Assembly: GCA_041485385.1 (NCBI GenBank)
Contig: JBGPJM010000059.1
Span: 1-23,022 of the forward strand
From: JBGPJM01 sp041485385
Lineage (GTDB): Bacteria; Planctomycetota; Phycisphaerae; Phycisphaerales; UBA1924
DNA: 23,022 nt
Direction of reading: 5' to 3'
The position numbers were made by a program, and so were the translations under genes. The notes under the pieces were generated by a model. The model was given only the letters and a program-made list of their open reading frames with translations. It ran no database searches and was not told the DNA's origin. This document shows, one piece after another, positions 16,364 through 23,022 of this stretch (the first letter of the stretch is position 1; each line of letters begins with the position of its first letter).

Positions 16364-16412
16364 AGCTCCCACCTCCCGATCCCAAATCCAAAATCCCAGA
16401 TCCAAGAATCGA
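16364..16412. repeat. heptamer repeat RATCCMA between atpF and atpH
   Basis: Seven units in phase with period seven from 16364 to 16412. The first two are AGCTCCC and ACCTCCC, then GATCCCA (16378), AATCCAA (16385), AATCCCA (16392), GATCCAA (16399) and GAATCGA (16406). It fills most of the 71-base gap and ends ten bases before the atpH start. The complementary theme GGGATYG is seen at 4508-4530. Confidence 0.65.
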
Positions 16413-16422
16413 CCAACCCCCC

Positions 16423-17052
16423 ATGCTCACCGAGTCCCCCCCCAACGCCATCTCCCGCGTCTACGCCCAGAGCCTCTTCGAGCTGGCCAGGGAGTCGGGC
16501 GGCCAGCCCGCCATCGAATCCACCCTCGGCGAGCTCGAGGACATCCTCGAGCTCGCGCGTTCCGACGCCCGCTTCAATGAGTTCCTCTCCTCCCGCATCC
16601 TCTCCGCGAGCCGCCGCGCCGTCTCCCTCACCGCCATCCTCAAGGGCCGTGTCAGCGATCTCGTCTTCCGCTTTCTCCTCACCCTCAACCGCAAGGGCCG
16701 GCTGCCCGATCTCCCCTCCATCGCCGCGGCCTTCGATCAGCTCGTCCAGGCCTCCTTCGGCCGCATCGAGGTCGACGTCTTCACCGCCTCCCCCATCTCC
16801 GCCGACGAGCTCAACCTCATCCAGGCCCGCCTCAAGAAGGCCCTCGGCAAGGAGCCCGTCGTCCACCCCTACACCGACAGCGGCATGATCGGCGGCCTCA
16901 AGGTCCAGATCGGCGATCAGCTCATCGATGCCTCCATCGCCACCAGCCTCCGCAAGCTCAAGGACCGCCTCGCCACCGACGGCTCCGCCAAGGTCCGCTC
17001 CGCCGCCGACCGGATCATCGACTCCGGCGCCACTACCAACGGCCGCGCCTAG
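16423..17052 (+). CDS. atpH: ATP synthase F1 subunit delta
   Basis: 209 residues; peripheral stalk protein joining subunit b to the top of F1. The N-terminal helical domain begins ISRVYAQSLFELARESG, the usual family opening, and includes FLSSRILSASRR and VFRFLLTLNRKGRLPDL. The C-terminal region has VDVFTASPISADELNLIQ, LGKEPVVH and DSGMIGGLKVQIGDQLIDAS, close to the delta-family signature (IGGxxxxxGDxxxDxS). Gene order atpB-atpE-atpF-atpH is standard, but atpA, atpG, atpD and atpC do not follow; a hairpin begins at the base after the stop codon. Confidence 0.94.
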   Translation: MLTESPPNAISRVYAQSLFELARESGGQPAIESTLGELEDILELARSDARFNEFLSSRILSASRRAVSLTAILKGRVSDLVFRFLLTLNRKGRLPDLPSIAAAFDQLVQASFGRIEVDVFTASPISADELNLIQARLKKALGKEPVVHPYTDSGMIGGLKVQIGDQLIDASIATSLRKLKDRLATDGSAKVRSAADRIIDSGATTNGRA

Positions 17053-17072
17053 CACCGGGCTTCCGCCCGGTG
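17053..17072 (+). terminator. hairpin directly after atpH, terminator candidate
   Basis: CACCGGGC (17053-17060), loop TTCC, GCCCGGTG (17065-17072): a perfect 8-bp GC-rich stem starting right after the atpH stop, followed by TCTTCC, not a clean T-run. It may stop or stabilise the 3' end of the atp message. Confidence 0.5.
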
Positions 17073-17094
17073 TCTTCCGCCGCGTGCCGGGGTG

Positions 17095-17126
17095 CCACGG
17101 CTTGTCCCGCCTCGGGCAAGCCGTGG
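17095..17126. repeat. strong palindrome, REP-like
   Basis: CCACGGCTTG (17095-17104) pairs with CAAGCCGTGG (17117-17126), and within the loop CCCG (17106-17109) pairs with CGGG (17113-17116), giving 14 base pairs with one bulged T. It is the strongest stem seen in the window and lies 42 bases after atpH. Confidence 0.6.
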
Positions 17127-17152
17127 GGATGGGCCACCGCTCCAACTCCGTT

Positions 17153-17209
17153 CTTCGCCCTGGAAGGCCTGAAAGGGCGACAGGAAGCCCCGCGCGGACG
17201 AGGGCGAAG
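17153..17209. repeat. third inverted repeat after atpH
   Basis: CTTCGCCCT (17153-17161) and AGGGCGAAG (17201-17209) are perfect 9-bp arms 39 bases apart; an inner AGGGCG at 17174-17179 can pair with the same left arm. With the two preceding stems it makes a palindrome cluster similar to bacterial REP/BIME arrays. Confidence 0.45.
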
Positions 17210-17723
17210 CGCACGATCGCTGGCGGGCGTTCCCCACGAGCCGCGCTCGCCATAAGCGGCACCGGAGCCGTCCGAACGGCGCTCCAGTAACGGCTCCTGC
17301 GCGGGCACCATGCTCCTCAGCTGGCGCATCGCGCGGGCCCGCACCGGCGAAGAGTGCGACAGTCTCCCCACTACTCGCGCCCCTCGCACAGTTCACGAGC
17401 GCCTCACAGACCAATGTCGTGGGCTGAAGCGTGCGCCCGGAACGCTCCGCTTCATGCTGGCCATCGACTTCAAGCGCTACCATCACTTCCTCGACTTCCA
17501 CGGTTGTGGAGAGTCCGCTCGACTTCCTCGCAAAGCTTGGGTTGCTCGTGTGCGGTCGCAGGCCTTCCTGCTTGGTGGCGCAGACGGCGAACCGCCCCCC
17601 CTCCCCCCCCCACGAACAAATCAAGACTGACGGTTCACGAGGTCGTGGTACGCGGCGTTTGAATCCGGGCGTCGTCTCACGCGCCGCCCTCAAGGTTTTT
17701 TCGCATCGGCAATGGAGTGTGTC
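17210..17723. other. non-coding stretch before the dockerin gene
   Basis: About 510 bases without a credible gene; the open frames here are short and compositionally odd. It contains another inverted repeat (GGAGCCG 17264-17270 with CGGCTCC 17291-17297), a run of C7-T-C9 at 17595-17611 and a T6 run at 17696-17701. No recognised RNA gene or promoter. The ribosome-binding GGAG of the next gene is at 17714-17717. Confidence 0.45.
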
Positions 17724-20285
17724 ATGGCAGATTGCAGGTGTTGGCGGCTGGTGGCGGCGTGCTTGCTCCTGGGCGGATTCGCGCCGGCCCGGACGGCGGT
17801 AGCGCAGCAACCCTGCATCGATGTGAACATCGCGGCGACGTACTTCGGCACGCCCATCGACCCGGGGGTGGATGACCTGGGCATCCACTGCGACGACTGC
17901 ACCGCGCCGGTGACGTTCCCGTTCCCCGTGCGGCTGTACGGCGTGGACTATGCCTCGGCCGTGGTGTCTTCGAACGGCAACGTTCAGTTCGCGGGCGGCT
18001 CGACGCAGTACCAGGCGGATTGCCTGCCGACAACGAACATGGACACGGCGGTGTTCCCGCTGTGGGACGATCTCATCCTGACCGACGCGGGAGATGGCGT
18101 CTTCACCTCGACAAGCGGGGCCGCGCCCAGCCGGGTGTTCAACATCGAGTGGCGGGCGCACTACTACGGGCAGGCCGGCTCCGCGAACTTCGAGGTGCGG
18201 TTCTTCGAGAACTCGCGGAACTTCGAGCTCGTGTACGGGGTGTACACCGGCCACGCCTCCACGATCGGGGTCCAGAAGGGCCATGGGGAACTGGCGAGGC
18301 ACGCCGCGTGCAACTACGAAAACCCCTTCCCGGCGGGAACACGGTTCGTGTTCACCGAGACCTACACCGGGAGCCGGTCGTCGTTCGCGAGCACCGGTCG
18401 CACCTTCCCGCGCGGCGTGATCGACACCGGGAACCACTGCGACGACTGCACAACCCGGATCACGCTGCCGTTCCCGATCGGGTTCTACGGGGTGACCTAC
18501 ACCTCGGCCAACGTCAGCTCCAACGGGAACCTGCAGTTCGCCTCGTCCAACCCCGACTACACCAACGACTGCCCGCCCGCCCCGGGTTTCGGGCCGACGA
18601 TCTTCGCGCACTGGGATGATCTACTCACCAACACCGCGGGCTCGGGCGTGTTCACCCGCGTGTCCGGCGCCGCCCCTTTCCGGATCTTTGATGTCGAGTG
18701 GCGGGCGACGTACTACAGCGACGGGGCATCGGTGAACTTCACCCTGAGATTTTTCGAGAACCTCGATTACATCGAGCTCTATTTCAACACCGCCTCCCAG
18801 CACGGGGCGGGCGCGACGCTCGGGATTCAGGCCGGGGATGAGCGGTATTCGGAGATCTGGTGCAACACGCTCAACTCGGCCAACGCCGGGGATCTGTACA
18901 CCGAATCGCTGCCGCCCATGAAAGTCACCGGCGCCGGCGACTATGTGCCGCCGTGCACCGACGACATCGGCAACCACTGCGACGACTGCACGACGGCGCT
19001 CGCGCTGCCCTTCACCGTCACGCTGTTCGGCGAGCAGTACACCAGCGCGAACATCTCGTCGAACGGGAACCTCCAGTTCGGCCAGACCCGGATCGGCTGG
19101 ATCAACACCTGCCTCCCCAACGCGGCATACGGCGCGGCGATATTCCCGTACTGGACCGACCTGCGCACGGATTCCCAGGGGTTGGGCGTGTATACCCGGG
19201 TCTTCGGGACGGCGCCGAACCGGCTTCTGGGCATCGAGTGGCGGACCATAGCGTTCCCGGCCGGGGCCGCCGCGCACTTCGAGGTGGTGCTCTACGAGAA
19301 CATCCCGCGCTTCTCGGTGTACTACGGGGCCCTGCCCGACGGGGGCGCGGTCGCGACCGCGGGTGTGCAGAACGGCAGCGGCTCGGAGGTCCTGCTGTAC
19401 TCCTGCAACGCCACGGGGCGCATGCCCGTGTCGATGGACTATCTGTGCCTGGGGCCGCCGCCACCGCCGTGCCAACCGACGATCACCGGGCAACCCCAGA
19501 ACGCGACAGCCTGCGCCGCGGGCTCCGCGACGTTCATCGTCACCGCCGCGGGCACGGAGCCGATCTTCTACCAATGGCAGTGCCTCACCCCCCTGGGGGA
19601 ACCGTGCGGCGATCTGGCCGACGGGGTGTACACCGACCCTCAAACCGGGTTGACCTACGACGTCGCCGGTGCAACCACCCCCTCGCTCACCATCGGCAAT
19701 ATCGTCCTGGGAGACCCTCCCGATATCAACTCATTCGCGGCCCGCGTGACCAACGCCTGCGGCAGCATCTCCAGCGATCCCGCGACGCTCACGCTCGCCG
19801 ACCCGCCAGGTGTCACCGTGCAGCCGCAGGACGCGACAGCCTGTTCCACGGGCTCCGCCGCCTTCTCCATCACCGCCGCGGGCACCGATCCCTTCACCTA
19901 CCAGTGGCAGATCCAGACCTCCCCCGGCGTGTGGCAGGGCCTGGGCAACGACCCCTTCCCCCTCCCCTGCGGCGGCGGCGCCTTCGCCTACGCCACGCCC
20001 ATCGACTCGCCCACCGTCCAGATCGGCGTCCGCCCCTGCCCCGGCGTGAACTCCTACCAGGTCCGCGCCGTCGTCACCAACGATTGCGGCAGCGTCACCA
20101 GCAACGAAGCGACGTACAGCATCTGCGCCGCCGACTTCAACTGCTCCGGCGCGGTGAACTCGCAGGACTTCTTCGATTTCCTCACGTCCTTCTTCGCGGG
20201 CAGCGCCGATTTCAACCACGACGGCGTCACCAACAGCCAGGACTTCTTCGATTTCCTTACGGCGTTCTTCGCGGGCTGCCCGTAA
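17724..20285 (+). CDS. secreted repeat protein with Ig-like domains and C-terminal GC-type dockerin
   Basis: 853 residues from ATG 17724 (GGAG six bases upstream; ATG 17712 is in frame but lacks a site). A signal peptide ends near TAVAQQ. Three repeats of about 180 residues follow, each opened by HCDDCT at 55, 238 and 418, then FP(F)xxxLYGxxYxSAxxSSNGNxQF, FPxWDDL, a phrase like RVFNIEWRAxYY, and FEVRFFEN. This pattern resembles nidogen-type extracellular domains. Two Ig-like domains begin near 582 and 692 (QPQNATACAAGSATF, QPQDATACSTGSAAF). The last 50 residues hold two calcium-loop units, DFNCSGAVNSQD and DFNHDGVTNSQD, each followed by FFDFLT.FFAG, ending GCP, a dockerin type widespread in Phycisphaerae and thought to act in surface anchoring or sorting. 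Exact role unknown; adhesion or surface display is the likely theme. Confidence 0.85.
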   Translation: MADCRCWRLVAACLLLGGFAPARTAVAQQPCIDVNIAATYFGTPIDPGVDDLGIHCDDCTAPVTFPFPVRLYGVDYASAVVSSNGNVQFAGGSTQYQADCLPTTNMDTAVFPLWDDLILTDAGDGVFTSTSGAAPSRVFNIEWRAHYYGQAGSANFEVRFFENSRNFELVYGVYTGHASTIGVQKGHGELARHAACNYENPFPAGTRFVFTETYTGSRSSFASTGRTFPRGVIDTGNHCDDCTTRITLPFPIGFYGVTYTSANVSSNGNLQFASSNPDYTNDCPPAPGFGPTIFAHWDDLLTNTAGSGVFTRVSGAAPFRIFDVEWRATYYSDGASVNFTLRFFENLDYIELYFNTASQHGAGATLGIQAGDERYSEIWCNTLNSANAGDLYTESLPPMKVTGAGDYVPPCTDDIGNHCDDCTTALALPFTVTLFGEQYTSANISSNGNLQFGQTRIGWINTCLPNAAYGAAIFPYWTDLRTDSQGLGVYTRVFGTAPNRLLGIEWRTIAFPAGAAAHFEVVLYENIPRFSVYYGALPDGGAVATAGVQNGSGSEVLLYSCNATGRMPVSMDYLCLGPPPPPCQPTITGQPQNATACAAGSATFIVTAAGTEPIFYQWQCLTPLGEPCGDLADGVYTDPQTGLTYDVAGATTPSLTIGNIVLGDPPDINSFAARVTNACGSISSDPATLTLADPPGVTVQPQDATACSTGSAAFSITAAGTDPFTYQWQIQTSPGVWQGLGNDPFPLPCGGGAFAYATPIDSPTVQIGVRPCPGVNSYQVRAVVTNDCGSVTSNEATYSICAADFNCSGAVNSQDFFDFLTSFFAGSADFNHDGVTNSQDFFDFLTAFFAGCP

Positions 20286-20432
20286 CAGCCGCCCTCGCCA
20301 CGCCGAGAGTCGCGCCTTGACACCGAAACGCCGACTGTCAGCGGCGGTAGACAGGTCAATACGAGCTGCCGTTGCTCCCGGACTCTTTCCGCCACACTTC
20401 CGAGGGCCGCAGGCATGCCGACGCGCCCTCGC
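20286..20432. other. convergent gap, no clear terminator
   Basis: Between two convergent genes, so termination from both sides is expected. Only a weak stem is visible: CGCCG (20329-20333), 8-base loop, CGGCG (20342-20346), without T-run. Confidence 0.25.
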
Positions 20433-20699
20433 TCAGCGGAGCAGCGCGACTCCCGCGCCGATCGCCCCTGCGGCCAGCGCCGCCACGATCGCTCTGGCGA
20501 CGAACTTGTGCCGCTCCGGCTCGCGAAGGCCGAACCATGCGTAGACCAGCAACCCGACCAGCACGCTGCCGGCAACAACCCCCAGCGCCCACGAGCTGAA
20601 CATGGTGCTGAAGAGCAGCACGATGATCGCCATGTCCGCCGCGGTGCGAAGGAGGCGGCGATGGCTCTCGCGAGGATCAGCGTCTTCGATGGTCGCCAT
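20433..20699 (-). CDS. small membrane protein, unknown function
   Basis: 88 residues. A charged N-terminus (MATIEDADPRESHRRLL) is followed by three hydrophobic segments at about 23-37, 39-58 and 67-87, the middle pair separated by almost nothing and the last preceded by LREPERHK. GAGGTG five bases before the ATG is a good ribosome-binding site, which supports it as a real gene. It is the third gene of the leftward cluster, 98 bases after the 63-residue gene. I do not recognise the family. A membrane partner or transporter accessory is possible, nothing more can be said. Confidence 0.65.
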   Translation of the reverse strand: MATIEDADPRESHRRLLRTAADMAIIVLLFSTMFSSWALGVVAGSVLVGLLVYAWFGLREPERHKFVARAIVAALAAGAIGAGVALLR

Positions 20700-20797
20700 G
20701 CTGCACCTCGTGTCTCAAATGCTCGCCGGAGCTGCCGGCCGCGCCCCCTGTCCTCCTCCCCTCGCCTCCTCTCGTTCTCGCCCTGGCCAGACCTGCC

Positions 20798-20989
20798 CTA
20801 TCCGCGGCTCACGCCCAGCCGCCGTTGCAGCTGCTCGATCAGTTCGGCGGCCTCAGCCTGGGTGAGGTCCTCGATCTCATCGTTCCGGATGCCGGTCCGG
20901 ATGCCCTCTGTCCGCGCTCGCCCGACGAGTTCCTCGAGCAACTCGATCTGCTTCTGGTCCGCAGGCGTCGTGTTCCGGTCTGCTTGCAT
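20798..20989 (-). CDS. 63-residue helical protein, resembles DUF3072
   Basis: Start at ATG 20989, not at the longer in-frame 21100, because GGAGGTGA lies four bases upstream and the extra 37 residues overlap the FDH gene and are Arg/Gly-rich. The protein reads as helix (DQKQIELLEELVGRAR), short linker, helix (LTQAEAAELIEQLQRRLG). The Q..L..L.......LT.AEA..LI..LQ spacing is like small DUF3072-type proteins, whose function is unknown; I hold this loosely. Its ribosome-binding site overlaps the FDH stop codon and only four bases separate the two genes, so translation is probably coupled. Confidence 0.7.
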   Translation of the reverse strand: MQADRNTTPADQKQIELLEELVGRARTEGIRTGIRNDEIEDLTQAEAAELIEQLQRRLGVSRG

Positions 20990-20993
20990 CGTC

Positions 20994-22256
20994 TCACCTC
21001 CTCCCGTGCGCTGTGGTCGCGCCGGCCCCGGCCGGCCCCGCCCCCGAGAGGCGTCTTCCCCCCTTGAACCTCGCGGCCTCATCCGAGCCCGTCGTGGCAT
21101 TGCCCGCGGTGTAGGAGTGGGCGCCGACTCCGGCCAGCCTGCCCCCGTCCACGATCAGGTACTCGTTGCGAATGGGGCGCCCGGCGAACCAGCACTCCAG
21201 GATCTCGCGGACGCCGGCGGCGTAGCGGGCCTGGGCGGCCAGCGTTGTTCCCGCGATGTGCGGCGTCATGCCCTCGTGCGGCATGGTCCGCCACGGGTGG
21301 TCCTTGGGCGGCGGCTGCGGGAACCAGACATCGCCGGCGTACCCGGCGAGCTGCCCGCTCTCCAGAGCCCGGACGATCGCGTCCCGGTCGCAGATCTTCC
21401 CGCGGGCCGTGTTCACGATGTACGTGCCTCGCTTCATCGTGCCCAGGAGGGCATCGTTGAACAGGTGCTCGGTCTCCGAATGCAGGGGGCAGTGAATCGA
21501 GACCACGTCGCAGATGCGGACCAGCGACTCCACATTGGGGTGGTACACCAGACCGAGTTCCTTCTCGACGCTGGTGGGCTGGCGGTGCTTGTCGGTGTAG
21601 TGAAGCTTCACGTCGAAGGGCTTGAGTCGCCGCAGCACGGCCAGGCCGATGCGCCCCGCGCCGACGATGCCGACTTGCATGCCCTCGAGGTCGTAGGCCC
21701 GGGCCACGCAATCGGCGATGTTCCAGCCCTTCTTGACGATCCACTCGTGCGAGGGGATGTAGTTGCGGACAAGGGCCAGGACCTGCATGACCGCGTGCTC
21801 GGCGGTGCTGATGCTGTTGCAGTAGGTGATCTCGGCAACGGTGATCCCCCGGTCCATCGCGCCCCGAAGGTCAACGTGGTCCGAGCCGATTCCGGCCGTG
21901 ATCGCCAGCTTGAGCCTGCGGGCCCTGGCGATCCGCGCCGCGGTCAGGTACGCGGGCCAGAACGGCTGGGAGATCACGACCTCCGCATCTGGCAGCTCGC
22001 GGTCAAGTCTGCATCCCGGGCCGTCCTTGTCCGAGGTCACGACCAGTGTGTGGCCGTTGTCCTCAAGGAACCTCCGCAGGCCCAGTTCTCCGGAGACGGA
22101 GCCGAGAAGGACGCCCGGCTTGAAGTCGATCCTCTGCGGACTCGGCAACTGCTGGCCGTCGGCATAACGCTCCAGCGTTGGGACGCTGTCCCGGGGATAG
22201 GACTTGGGGTAGCCGGTCACGGGGTCGTCGTACAGCACGCATATCACCTTGGCCAT
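20994..22256 (-). CDS. fdh: NAD-dependent formate dehydrogenase
   Basis: 420 residues; cytoplasmic D-2-hydroxyacid dehydrogenase-family enzyme oxidising formate to CO2 with NAD+. Counting from ATG 22256, all key residues of the well-studied Pseudomonas enzyme appear shifted by one: I123, N147 (TYCNSIS), GAGRIG 199-204, D222 (YTDKHRQP, the NAD-selecting Asp), R285 (NTARGK), Q314 (WFPQPPPKDHPW), H333 (MTPHIAGT). The conserved ending NEYLIVDGGRLAGVGAHSY is present. After EAARFK a tail of about 22 Gly/Ala/Arg-rich residues goes beyond the usual end. ATG 22256 was preferred to 22322 because AAGGAG lies seven bases upstream and the protein then starts MAKVICVLYDDP as in the family. First gene of a leftward cluster with two small genes. 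No metal or Fe-S motif, so not the molybdenum type. Confidence 0.94.
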   Translation of the reverse strand: MAKVICVLYDDPVTGYPKSYPRDSVPTLERYADGQQLPSPQRIDFKPGVLLGSVSGELGLRRFLEDNGHTLVVTSDKDGPGCRLDRELPDAEVVISQPFWPAYLTAARIARARRLKLAITAGIGSDHVDLRGAMDRGITVAEITYCNSISTAEHAVMQVLALVRNYIPSHEWIVKKGWNIADCVARAYDLEGMQVGIVGAGRIGLAVLRRLKPFDVKLHYTDKHRQPTSVEKELGLVYHPNVESLVRICDVVSIHCPLHSETEHLFNDALLGTMKRGTYIVNTARGKICDRDAIVRALESGQLAGYAGDVWFPQPPPKDHPWRTMPHEGMTPHIAGTTLAAQARYAAGVREILECWFAGRPIRNEYLIVDGGRLAGVGAHSYTAGNATTGSDEAARFKGGRRLSGAGPAGAGATTAHGRR

Positions 22257-22332
22257 GTCGCTTCTCCTTCTCGGCGGGCCGCGGGCCTCCTGCAAGCGCT
22301 GACGGGCCGGGGGGCGCGCCACACGCCGCGAA

Positions 22333-22356
22333 TCAGCTACGGCCGGTGCCTGTCAA
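22333..22356 (-). promoter_or_regulatory. candidate promoter of the formate dehydrogenase cluster
   Basis: A perfect TTGACA on the minus strand (22356-22351) lies 95 bases before the FDH start. At 16-17 bases downstream the sequence is GATTCG, a poor -10 box, so the site is tentative. Confidence 0.3.
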
Positions 22357-22359
22357 TGA

Positions 22360-22611
22360 GGATGGCACGATGACGCGGGCGGCTCAACGGGGAAACTTGC
22401 TCTATTGGTGCCTCAACGCTTATTCCAGTGCCGGAACTGCGGCTACGACTCCGCGCGCTCGGCCACCCAGCCCCCATCCCGGCCCATGAGCCCGGCGGAC
22501 GCGGCGGGTCAACGATCCACATCGGGTGCCGCGGCACTGCTCGCACCACCACGGTTCAGCGCAGCACCCTCTCAGGCCGAATCTCCGCCGCGCCGCCCAG
22601 AAACCCCGCAC
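22360..22611 (+). other. possible 5' extension of the zinc-ribbon gene
   Basis: The frame of the next gene stays open upstream to the stop at 22357-22359. Within it, 22423-22452 encodes FQCRNCGYDS, half of a zinc knuckle very like the CxxCGYNL knuckles downstream. Possible starts are GTG 22408 and an ATG near 22486. The 50 residues between are Ala/Pro/Ser-rich. Either the real protein starts here or this is the remnant of another ribbon unit. Confidence 0.35.
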
Positions 22612-23022
22612 ATGCCCCCTCCCCACCACGACCCCGCCCGCCTCCTCACCTTCCTCAAGGACCGCGACGCCCCCTGCGCCCGCTGCGGCTACAACCTCCG
22701 CAACCTCACCTCCTCCTCCTGCCCCGAGTGCGGCCTCCCCATCGCCGTCCCCTCCTGGTTCGAGACCGAGCTCCCCTCCGAGCCCCAGCGCCTCGCCGCC
22801 TTCCTCCGCGACCACGACCTCATCTGCAAGAAATGCCGGTACAACCTCCGCGGCGTCAATGGCAACGTCTGCCCCGAGTGCGGCACAACCTACGCGCTCC
22901 AGCACCCACCGATCCTCCCCCCCTCACCCCCGCCGGCCCCCGGAAAGACCAGGCTGGCCATCGCCGCGTTCATCCTGCTGGCGATCCTCACCCCCGTCGT
23001 CGTCGCCCTCATGTGCATCCTC
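22612..23022 (+). CDS. double zinc-ribbon membrane protein (C-terminus beyond window)
   Basis: 137 residues are inside the window. Two zinc ribbons, C22-C25...C37-C40 and C72-C75...C87-C90, share the pattern FL+D+D..C..C.YNLR......CPECG and lie exactly 50 residues apart, a tandem duplication. A Pro-rich linker (about 98-111) leads to a hydrophobic helix from about 114 (LAIAAFILLAILTPVVVALM), so the ribbons are probably cytoplasmic on a membrane anchor. Small proteins with CxxCxYxLR...CPECG are frequent in Phycisphaerae and of unknown function. The ATG at 22612 has no ribosome-binding site; an upstream start is possible. Codons are strongly C-ending, like the atp genes. Confidence 0.75.
   Translation, partial: MPPPHHDPARLLTFLKDRDAPCARCGYNLRNLTSSSCPECGLPIAVPSWFETELPSEPQRLAAFLRDHDLICKKCRYNLRGVNGNVCPECGTTYALQHPPILPPSPPPAPGKTRLAIAAFILLAILTPVVVALMCIL

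Noticed and set aside
17310..17630. 106-codon plus-strand frame before the dockerin gene
   Set aside because: No ribosome-binding site, no similarity I recognise, and it ends in translation of the C-tract.
20317..20322. TTGACA on the plus strand after the dockerin gene
   Set aside because: No -10 box at proper spacing and no plus-strand gene downstream.
20990..21100. 37-codon extension of the 63-residue protein
   Set aside because: Overlaps the FDH coding end and is Arg/Gly-rich; GGAGGTGA directly before ATG 20989 marks the real start.
20415..22373. 652-codon plus-strand frame over the FDH cluster
   Set aside because: Antisense shadow; the minus-strand FDH has all catalytic residues.

Overview
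The window looks like a stretch of chromosome from a high-GC planctomycete, most likely class Phycisphaerae. The pointers are a large secreted protein ending in the two-loop GC-type dockerin common in that class, a small protein with repeated CxxCxYNLR...CPECG zinc ribbons, a multi-haem cytochrome c gene coupled to a secreted propeller gene, and flagellar genes. This placement rests on recognised family habits and not on any search.

Layout. Positions 1-1625 (minus) hold the N-terminal part of alanyl-tRNA synthetase, cut by the window edge. Divergent from it, sthA (soluble transhydrogenase, 1788-3218) and a DNA polymerase III delta-prime gene (3330-4502) run rightward. Convergent with these is the flagellar pair fliD-fliS (7876 down to 4528), with an unusually long FliD. 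About 630 bases without a convincing gene hold regulatory-looking palindromes, including a sigma-54-like site facing fliD. Next comes a translationally coupled pair for secreted proteins: a pentahaem cytochrome c (8507-11392) and a beta-propeller protein with an N-terminal jelly-roll-like module (11389-13545).

The centre, 13696-17052, is the F0 half of an F1F0 ATP synthase operon: atpI-like, atpB (a), atpE (c), atpF (b) and atpH (delta). The F1 genes for alpha, gamma, beta and epsilon do not follow; a cluster of strong palindromes lies after atpH instead. The larger gaps in and around this operon each carry short degenerate tandem repeats, mostly of period 7.

The right part has a secreted dockerin protein (17724-20285) with three repeats of about 180 residues and two Ig-like domains. 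A leftward cluster follows: NAD-dependent formate dehydrogenase (22256-20994), a 63-residue soluble protein and an 88-residue membrane protein. The window ends inside a zinc-ribbon membrane protein (22612 onward).

The genes are mostly housekeeping and energy metabolism: proton translocation (F0), NADPH/NADH balancing (SthA), NADH from formate (FDH), periplasmic electron transfer (cytochrome). I see no phage, transposase, CRISPR, rRNA or tRNA. The most unusual material is between the genes: the heptamer repeat family, a 14-bp inverted repeat in the atpB-atpE gap, and the palindromes after atpH.
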